64,000 nt of DNA, taken from positions 8,001,501-8,065,500 of the forward strand of contig NC_091103.1 of NCBI RefSeq assembly GCF_024713975.1, read 5' to 3'. This stretch comes from Paralichthys olivaceus (lineage: Eukaryota > Chordata > Actinopteri > Pleuronectiformes > Paralichthyidae). Positions 53,237 through 64,000 of the stretch are shown here, one piece after another (the first letter of the stretch is position 1; the number at the start of each line of letters is the position of its first letter). The notes under the pieces are model-generated. The model worked only from the letters and a program-made list of their open reading frames with translations. It did no database searches and had not been told where the DNA came from. The position numbers and the translations under genes are program-made.

Positions 53237-54923
53237 AACACACACAATCTCATTCAATCAACAATCATAATTCAGGGATTACAGTTTTTAGCCGCTGCTT
53301 TGATTTTCCATCTGTTGGTTTCCAGGGAGGCCATGTAGGGCTACATTAGGGGGGGTGGGCGAGGGGAGGGGGTATGAAACTCAGGGTTATTTGAAAAGTA
53401 AACAGACAATTAATTAAAAGTATTCACATAGGGTAATGTATGTCTACACATGCTTTGTCTATCAGCTAACTACGTCTTCATTGCATAATGTGTAATGTAT
53501 TAGTGGAAAAAGGCATAAGGCAGTGTGGCCTCATTCCTTCCTTGTATAAAAAACAAAACAGACACTGTGAAGCCTACAAGCAGTGGTGTGGGCTAAAGGG
53601 AATACCCAGAGCCAGGCTCATACTGCCCTAAATCCTCTCAACAGCAGTTGACTGGTGTTTCGTTATTTAAATCAACTAATCAACTAACCCCCATCCGTGT
53701 GATCTCTATCCACAATGGGTTTCTTTTTCTTTTTCCAGAAGCAGACGCAGAAAACACAGTTTACGGTGCGTTCACACAGCTCTTTATCCACATATTGATT
53801 CACCTTTTAAAAAAGCTAATGTCACTCCTAACACATCACTAATGTCAATATTTCTTAACTGATCTTCTTCAAATATTAGAGAACGATGACCAGAACTTAG
53901 CCATCCAGCAGGGGGAACCCTCCACAAAGCACTGTGGTCCTGTGGCAATGTCTTACTTAAACACAGCTCAGCCAGCTCAGAAGATGGAGCGTCAGAGAAC
54001 TATACGTAGATTCCAAAGAGGTGCTTATACCTACCTGCCTGCCTACCTGCCTATCTACCCATCTCCTTACCTGCATTACTACCTACATACCTACCCTCCC
54101 ACATACCAGTACCTAACTACCACCTGCCTGTTTACCTACCTACTCCCTTGCATACCTGCCTACCTCCCTACCTACCTACTTACCAACCTGCCTGCCTGTC
54201 TACCTACCTACCTAACTACCTACCTACTGGCCTACCTATTTACTTATCAACCAACCTACCTACTTACCTACCTACCCTCCTACATACCTACATACTTACC
54301 TACCTACCTACTTACCTACCTACCCTCCTACATACCTACCTACCTTCCTGTGTACCTACCTACCTACCTACCTACCCTCCTACATACCTACCTCATTATC
54401 TACCTACCTGCCTGGCTGTCTACCTACCCACCTACCTGCCTACTTATCTATTAAGTTACTCTGTTTTCTCTCGTCTCCCTAGAAATCTTTGACACATCAG
54501 GAAAACCACATTTCTCTCAACATTATTATGGTAATTGTAATATTTTTGCTTCATACTATAACATTTCAATGCTATCAGGAATTTCATTAATTTGTTTTAT
54601 TGCACAGTTAACCAAGATGAAATCAACAATCAACAAACCATGTCAGCTGCGTCAGCGAATCATGAGAGAGGTATTTGGACATTTGTGTCTCGTACCATCC
54701 AGCAGAATGATAAATGATAATGTGTGTTTTCATTCTATTTTACAACAGGTTTCAGGAAGAAGAAAGCCAAAGAAAGTGAGTGCTGTCTTCATATATTGAC
54801 ATGTTCCTGATTTAATTATTCTGTGCACTTAAAGTCTCTGCCACTTGTCCATTGTTTCCCCGCACAGATCAAGAATACACCAACCCGATATACAACAGAG
54901 GCACAGACCAGCTCAACCTGTAG
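50003..54923 (+). CDS. Single-V-domain IgSF receptor with four YxN (Grb2-type) tail motifs
   Basis: Ten exons: 50003-50063, 50766-51113, 51248-51331, 51456-51515, 53739-53765, 53880-54020, 54483-54530, 54608-54670, 54749-54775, 54868-54923. Sum 915 nt, 304 aa. Signal peptide 1-20; one V-type Ig domain 38-136 with C53, W65, D115-x-G117-x-Y119-x-C121 and N-glycosylation sites N54 and N103; membrane helix about 144-164; HKKR stop-transfer. The tail has Y193-E-N, Y219-L-N, Y256-V-N and Y290-T-N, the pYxN signature bound by Grb2-family SH2 domains, plus Y177 and Y295. There is no ITIM, no ITAM and no charged residue in the helix. All internal exons are phase 1-1 and multiples of three. I do not recognise a named orthologue; LY6G6F-like receptors, which bind Grb2, are one possibility. 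AATAAA at 55024-55029 is the likely poly(A) signal. Confidence 0.85.
50305..50478 (+). repeat. AATTGAATTGA-tailed dispersed repeat, copy 2
   Basis: Starts GTGAGGGAGTTTTTCCTC, then GGAAACTGTTGGGTTTCTC, GTAAAGTGCCTTGAGATAAA, TTTGGCGCTATACAAATAAA and a TTGAA tail. Opposite orientation to 45655-45870. In intron 1 of the IgSF receptor. Confidence 0.75.
51670..51761 (+). other. Possible alternative terminal exon of the IgSF receptor
   Basis: An AG at 51668-51669 joins in phase to the receptor exon ending at 51515. The frame then reads 30 residues (ELPQTFKETDKNKTSLVEVK, then KVTYSKQQQQ) to a TAA at 51759-51761. An ATTAAA hexamer follows at 51763-51768. Use of this exon would give a short-tailed form without the four YxN motifs but with one VTYSK tyrosine. 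There is no transcript evidence; the acceptor is modest. Confidence 0.35.
51833..52898. repeat. Fold-back pair of TTAAAGGGAT-type MITE ends
   Basis: Left arm 51833-52070 and right arm 52712-52898 are inverted copies of the same MITE end (shared with 36426-36862). Example blocks: left TCCATACTGCTC and ATCCAAGTGT; right ACACTTGGAT and AGCAGTATGGA. About 640 bp lies between the arms. The right arm has lost its outer terminal repeat. In intron 4 of the IgSF receptor. Confidence 0.7.
53201..53246. repeat. (CA)n microsatellite
   Basis: CA run with AA interruptions in intron 4 of the IgSF receptor. Confidence 0.9.
54025..54460. repeat. (TACC)n tetranucleotide array
   Basis: About 430 bp of CCTA/TACC units with substitutions (CTGC, CATA, TTAC variants). 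It starts within a few bases of the donor after exon 53880-54020 and fills almost the whole intron up to exon 54483-54530. Read through, it gives a YLPT-repeat frame that I regard as intronic. Confidence 0.95.
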
Positions 54924-56172
54924 AGAGTTCAACCAGCTGCAAAGATGTTTTCAGAATCAGCATTTCCTGTTACGATTACGGTCCCTGATTTCCTGTTTGC
55001 TTTTTCTCTTGTTAAGTTCTTCAAATAAAGATCTTCACACACCGACAAAAACTGTTCACATGCTGAATGAGACAAGCATGTGCACATTAGATTGCATTTA
55101 CAATATTGAAGGTTATATGTATATAAAAGAATACATTCAGGCCTATACACAGGTTAAGCCAGTATGCTTTAATTCAATTCAAACATTAAGACTTTGTTGA
55201 TGCCACATCAGAGAAATTAACACGTTACAGCAGCAGAGAGTTACAATGAAGTAGACAGGAGAATAAGGTAGGCAATAAATAAAAATATCGAATAAAAATA
55301 CATAGAAAATGTACATAACATATACACCTTTTGCTACAGATGGAAATATTGTAGTACTAAAAGGGGTATATGGTATTTAGTATAACAATGTAAAATGTAT
55401 AATATAATTGGTATACAGATGTGCATTGAGGACATTTTCAGTAAAAATACTGGTGGTAAGTTTAATATGGAAAAACAGTGCTGCCTGTGACTATAACATT
55501 TTCTGAAGGAACTTTACACAGTAAGAAATTGTTGAATCCCCGAACCATTGTTTTGAACGTGTGCCTTTTATTGTCTGTAATTCTATTTAGCCACAGATTC
55601 CTGTATGTTTATAAGTTCATGTTTTTAGTCAGTTTGCTGCATTTTTTTTGGCAATATCCGTTTCAACAAAACACAAACATTTTGCAGCTTACATCCTCCT
55701 GCAATACATCTTTCTTCAAATTATATTTTCACCTGCATTTTAATTGTATTTCTTATCTTGTATTTCATTGCCTTTTTATTCTATTTTATACCTTTACATG
55801 GTGTCTTATCATTATCTTATCCTATCTTATCTTATTACACAATACGGATTACAGTGAAACTTGGAGGAAGGAAGTGGTATGGGTCACAGAAGAACCCATG
55901 AAATATTGTTGGGGATCCAGAACACGGTGCTGATCCCAGAATTTTTTACAGTTTTCCAATTAAAAGTTTGCAATGAAAAAAAAAACTGATATCTGTGAGT
56001 GTGTGCAATTTGGTGCAGCCTGCTTGAATTTAAATGGCCGGTTGGCCTCGGTGGGGTCGTGCACTCTTCTGAGCGACATTACACTTTGAGCTGCTCTCAC
56101 TCTGGTGGGACTCGTGTCAATTACACCAGATGTGAACCACCTGCTCCGCCTGCCGAGTCTCAGCGAACAAAG
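54924..56172. other. Spacer between the IgSF receptor and the ZP gene
   Basis: Receptor 3' UTR to about 55050, then AT-rich sequence with no exon that I recognise. From about 55885 it becomes a dispersed repeat that ends about 80 bases before the ZP start codon. Confidence 0.5.
55885..56090 (+). repeat. Dispersed repeat directly upstream of the ZP gene
   Basis: Contains GAATTTTTTACAGTTTTCC, then CTGATATCTGTGAGTGTGTG, CAATTTGGTGCAGCC and TGCTTGAATTTAAATGG followed by a CGGTGGGGTCGTGCACTC-like block. These are standard blocks of the same fish repeat seen at 18405-18525 and 26515-26705. It may supply promoter or 5' UTR sequence to the ZP gene. Confidence 0.65.
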
Positions 56173-59077
56173 ATGGAGACTTGCACTTCAACTTCTGTCT
56201 GGGTGACATTTATTTCTTTACCTCTGCTTCTTTTGAAATGCAACGCCCACGCTGCTTCAGAACAATCTCAAGCAACAGCCTATTACACCATGAGTAATAA
56301 TAACACGCTGCTCTGCCTCGATGGGTTCATGTCTGTTTACATATCAAAGGGGCAATTCGCTGATCTTCCTCACGCCATTTACGTCAGAGGTAGGTCAGAC
56401 TATAAAAATGTATCTTGCGTGTTAAGAGTATAGCTCTGAAGTGGTTGTGTTTACTCTGCTGTTTGTGTTCAAACCTGCACTCAGATGAACACAGTGGATA
56501 TTACCAAGCCATCGCAATAACAAAACAGTGCCACTACTTCCTGGGTGAAAGTGACACCTTCATGATCTTTACAGTTGGTTCCCATGGCTGTTTTGTGAAA
56601 AGACAAGTAAGTGAGTAAAATAGACTTCTGTGTTTATTTTAAATGCTGATATGTGTTCATTTTCAATTTTGTTTATTAGAAATACATCACTAGTCTGACG
56701 GTTGTTATCATGGCACTTGAAGATAGAGGAAGATTTGGGATTGTTGAGTCAATACCTCTCAGGTGCGAATGGGGAATTAAAGGTAATTCCAACAGATCAA
56801 TATTGTAACATTATGATTGATTATTTTTATTGGTTGTGTTTATTTTATCTGTATGTTTTCTGCAGAGGCAAACAAAGAGCGTGATCCACCAGTGCAGGGA
56901 CAGCTGTTCTGCAGCAAGGATGGGTTTAACTTCACCATCACCCAGAATGCCACAGTCCCGCCTGTGAACCTAAATGCACTCTGGATCCCCTCCGGTCAAA
57001 GCCACATCTGTGAACCCAGAAAAAGATCCAGAGATGCTGTGACTTTCCACTTTCCATTCACTGATTGCGGCGCTCAGTCCACGGTAAATGTAAATTGGTT
57101 TCATCCTTTCCCCTGTCTCTGACCGGCTGGATGGCTCTTTTTTTGACTGGGGACTAAGGAGGTAGAGCGGGTGGTCCACTGACCAGATAGTTGGTGGTTT
57201 ATGCAGGAGTTCCCTTGGGCAAGATACTGAACCCCACAGTGCCGACGGTGTGCGAGTGATGTGTGATAGAGAAAGTGCTGCAGAGATGCACTGAATTTCT
57301 GTGTGAATGGCAAAAAGAGTGTAATCAAGACTAGAGAAGTGCCATATAAATACAGAACATTCATCAATTACTAAATAGAACAGGTTTGTTTTGTGTCTCG
57401 CAGGTGGAAGAAGGAGTTATAACTTACTGGGTCAACATGGAGGCGAAACAGCGTCCACAGAGAGGCCCTATATTTCGTGACACTCCTTTCAAGTAAGAAT
57501 ACCATCATACATACACATTGCAGATCGAGAGCTTTTGAATATTGTTGGTGCTTTTAATTTAACCAGGACTCTCACATAACCTATCCGCAACAAGGGCCAC
57601 ACCCTTAATATCGTGCTCTCATATAGGATTTCACTTGACAATATCTGTTGCAAGGATGTTTATGTCTCTGACCACAAATGCATGATGTTCACATCTGTGG
57701 TAAAACACAATTCGAAGTCAAATTCTTCCTCTGCATCTTGAACCAAATCAAGCCTTAAAGATGTAGAATCTGACTGTGCACCTTAAGAAGAATTTTAATA
57801 GAGGAGTTAAAGAAGCAAGAGCAGAACATTTTTCAGATCTCATTGATAAGAAAAGGCACAACTCAGGACTTTACTTAATTTCATTATCTCTGCTACAGAG
57901 GCTCCAGCAAACTCCTCTCAGAAATGTGAAGAATTTAGAATCTTCTTCATAGAATTTTAACTGTTTCCTGTTGTTTCCATTTTTAACTTGTAGAGCACCT
58001 TGTTAGTGTGTTTTTAAAGATGCTATATGAATAAAGTTGATTAATTCCTCTGTCTTTTTAAAGCACACACACTCCGACGTAGATTTCTTGTTTTGTTTTT
58101 TTTCAGTCTCACTGTGAGTTGTAGCTTTGCGCTGGTCAAAATGACACAAGCAAGGATCAAAGTTCAAGGAGTACAATCTGAGTACTCATCAACTTTGAGA
58201 AACACAGGGATACTCAGGACTGAAATGAGATTTGCCAAAGGTCAGGTTTTCTTTTACTTTCCATCATTTGTACTTATTATTTCATTGTCCAGAAAGTGCA
58301 TTCTTTCATAATTCAATGTATTTCTAGATCCTTCTTACAGCTCTTTCTACTCCCCTCGAGACCCTCCGGCAGTGATTGAGCTCGGCCGGCCTGTGTACGT
58401 GGAGGTTTCTCTTCTGAAACATGAGGACAAGGACCTGGTGCTGCTGCTGGACGACTGCTGGGCCACACCAACGGAAAACCTGCATGACCCGCAACGCTGG
58501 AACCTGCTTGTCAACGGGTTAACAGGCGTACAAACTATTTGGCAAATGTGACCTTTTTGGAAATGATCAAAAAATGTAGAAATGGTCTGTACTTAAAAAG
58601 GAGAGTATACTGTGTTTGCATCTGGCCCAGGTGTCCTTTCAATGGTGACAGTCACAGAACCGTTGTGTTGCCAGTCGTCCCCAGTAAGGAACTGACGTAT
58701 CCCTCACTTCACAAATGGTTTGTGGTCAGAATGTTCTCATTTGTGAAGCCCCCAACATCTGAAAACCAGGTATGTATGGTGCTGCCTTTGGTCTTTTTAA
58801 GTCTTGATGCTTTTCATTTATTGTGCAGCTTTTCTCTTTCAGGTATATTTCCACTGCTATATAGAGATCTGTAAAAGACCAGGCTACTTACAGTCCTGCA
58901 GCAATGGTAAGTCAAGACGTCACATTTGCTCAATGACTCTGGTTTATTTACACACTTACTTGCGTGAGTAATACTTTTTCTATTTCTTCAGAAACGCGTA
59001 AACTAAGAAGAATCACACCAGAGCGAGGACAGAGGATTCTTCACAGTCTGGTCTCCGGTGGACCTCTTCTTTATTGA
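56173..59077 (+). CDS. Zona pellucida-domain egg-coat protein, ZP2/ZPAX-like
   Basis: Ten exons: 56173-56389, 56485-56606, 56680-56782, 56866-57083, 57404-57492, 58107-58240, 58328-58517, 58631-58769, 58843-58906, 58992-59077. Sum 1362 nt, 453 aa. The ATG at 56173 begins a signal peptide (hydrophobic 9-22). Residues 46-147 form an extra N-terminal ZP-N-like unit with four cysteines, starting LLCLDGFMSVYISKGQ. The ZP module (about 158-425) has LFCSKDGFNFTI, HFPFTDCG, VYVEVSLL, LLLDDCWATP and VYFHCYIEIC, a layout like mammalian ZP2 and fish/frog ZPAX. A basic RKLRR site (428-432) fits furin-type processing. The protein ends 21 residues later without a membrane anchor. Likely an egg-envelope structural component, secreted and polymerised through ZP modules. 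Two AATAAA signals lie at 59157-59168. Exact paralogue uncertain. Confidence 0.9.
57135..57362 (+). repeat. tRNA-like SINE relic, copy 3
   Basis: Starts with a tRNA-like block (AGGTAGAGCGGGTGGTCCAC, then AGATAGTTGGTGGTTT), then TTCCCTTGGGCAAGATACTG and AACCCCACAGTGCC, ending ACTAGAGAAGTGCCATATAA. Lies in ZP intron 4, same strand as the gene. Confidence 0.75.
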
Positions 59078-60156
59078 CTTTAAATATCCAGAAGAAAAAA
59101 ATCTGAAGTCATATTTGGAGGCCCCAAGATGTAAAACAGACATGTCCTTGATTTGTAATAAAAATAAATCAATACTTTACTATATTGGTCGTTGATAGGG
59201 TCCCTTTGTGTAACTTTTTCTTTATCAACTCAACTCATCTGTTGATTGTCAGAAGGTCTTGTCCCAAAACCCTGACTGGCTGAGCAGTTTTACTACTTGA
59301 GCTCCGATTGATCAGAGGAAGCTGTAGTCAAGGCTGTCCCCTGTTTTTACAGGAATGGCACCAAATATTTGAGTCCTTACACAAGGTCTTATTTCTTTTA
59401 GTGCCGAACATTCGGTTTTCACAGTGTGAAGCCTTTCAAATTTTAGTACAGTTCACTAAAGTTTGGACATAGAGGATCGCAATGAAACAGATACATTTTC
59501 AAGTAGGTGCTTGAACGTTTGCATAAGTTTGGGACTATTGTTTGTGAGCTTATAGTCTGAAATGAACAAACTCTTGCATGAAAGATATTCTCTTCTACAC
59601 TGAGTCATACTCTTGCATATGCACATGCATGGTGTGTATGTGCACACTGTATTGGCATGAGACCATGAGTTTTTACCGAAAACTGTACATAAAGATGGAT
59701 GACGCATCCCCACCTCCTCCCACCATCCAAAAATGATCTTTATATTTAGTCTCTATGGTTTTAACATGTGTATGTGTTTTATTCATTTTTCATTTACAAA
59801 CAAAAGCCCTGCTTCAAGCCAATTGACTCCTGACAATCAAGTCAATAATAATAAAGATAAAAAGAATCTTATTTAATTTGCATTAACGAATTGATTAATA
59901 ACTATTCATGCTCAATTCGTATGATTTGTTTTAACTTGTTTACTTCATTTAAAATTGGTCAGACATTTATTTTGGTAGAGGTGTTTGGGTCATGTGCTCA
60001 TTTCTAGACCAATAGAAACGCAGAACGGGTTAGTTTGCGGAAGTAGCTGAACTAGTGCCTGAAATCACAGATGAGAAAGAAAACGGTGTTGTGTTTAGTG
60101 TAACAGCGTCTGTGGGGCTCTCTGTTTATCTCCTCACACGGTAAAAGCTTTCAGGT
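59078..60156. other. Spacer between the ZP gene and dhx40
   Basis: ZP 3' UTR to about 59190. No exon was recognised further on. A fragment like the end of the 49051-49515 element occurs at about 59680-59720. The last 150 bases are the dhx40 promoter. Confidence 0.5.
60000..60156 (+). promoter_or_regulatory. Probable dhx40 promoter
   Basis: A CCAAT box at 60009-60013 and an ETS-type GCGGAAGT at 60037-60044 lie about 150 and 115 bases before the ATG, without a TATA box. This is a common layout for a housekeeping gene. Called by eye. Confidence 0.45.
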
Positions 60157-63940
<3,784 letters not shown>

Positions 63941-64000
63941 GTGAGTGGTTTTACCTGTGAACCAAGTATTTGTTTGAATAGTTCTTCTTGGTGAGATTTC

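Noticed and set aside
53942-54454. 170-codon frame rich in YLPT repeats
   Set aside because: It is the receptor exon 53880-54020 read through its donor into the TACC array; the next exon (54483) joins in phase when the array is spliced out.
55999-56172. Upstream in-frame extension of the ZP first exon
   Set aside because: It reads dispersed-repeat sequence; the ATG at 56173 gives a proper signal peptide.

Overview
This window looks like teleost fish nuclear DNA, probably a percomorph. The genes are multi-exon with GT-AG introns. Introns and spacers carry CA/GA microsatellites and short dispersed repeats of types I know from ray-finned fish: TTAAAGGGATAGTTCACCC-type MITEs, tRNA-like SINE relics, an AATTGAATTGA-tailed repeat and a TGTCTCAATTCAGGG-type hAT MITE. 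No bacterial, plasmid or phage feature was seen.

Layout from left to right. (1) The 3' half of a gdpd5-like glycerophosphodiester phosphodiesterase gene on + (seven exons, 1246-9369; the 5' half lies outside the window). (2) hspa13 (STCH, microsomal HSP70-like ATPase) on - (five exons, 12970-15905), convergent with gdpd5. (3) samsn1 (SAM/SH3/NLS adaptor) on - (fifteen coding exons, 17113-34752). The hspa13-samsn1 adjacency matches human chromosome 21. (4) A tiny secreted Ly6/three-finger protein gene on - (three exons, 38111-38681). (5) A complete P2X ATP-gated channel gene of P2X5/P2X8 type on - (twelve exons, 42112-48550). (6) An unnamed single-V-domain immunoglobulin-superfamily receptor on + (ten exons, 50003-54923) whose cytoplasmic tail has four YxN (Grb2-type) motifs. 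(7) A ZP-domain egg-coat protein of the ZP2/ZPAX group on + (ten exons, 56173-59077). (8) The 5' part of dhx40, an RNA helicase, on + (ten exons from 60157, running off the right edge).

I rebuilt each exon chain by hand from splice sites and reading phase. In the six complete genes the exon lengths sum to a multiple of three with one open frame: hspa13 442 aa, samsn1 670 aa, Ly6-like 78 aa, P2X 401 aa, IgSF receptor 304 aa, ZP 453 aa. Several exons are very short, including 47, 41 and 24 nt in samsn1 and 27 nt in the receptor.

Four neighbours (samsn1, Ly6-like, P2X, IgSF receptor) belong to families with immune or cell-surface signalling roles, while gdpd5, hspa13, the ZP gene and dhx40 are unrelated in function, so this is a neighbourhood and not an operon-like unit. 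The most novel-looking item is the IgSF receptor: its four YxN motifs are spread over small exons, every internal exon is phase 1-1, and its introns hold a TACC tetranucleotide array, a fold-back MITE pair and a possible alternative terminal exon.
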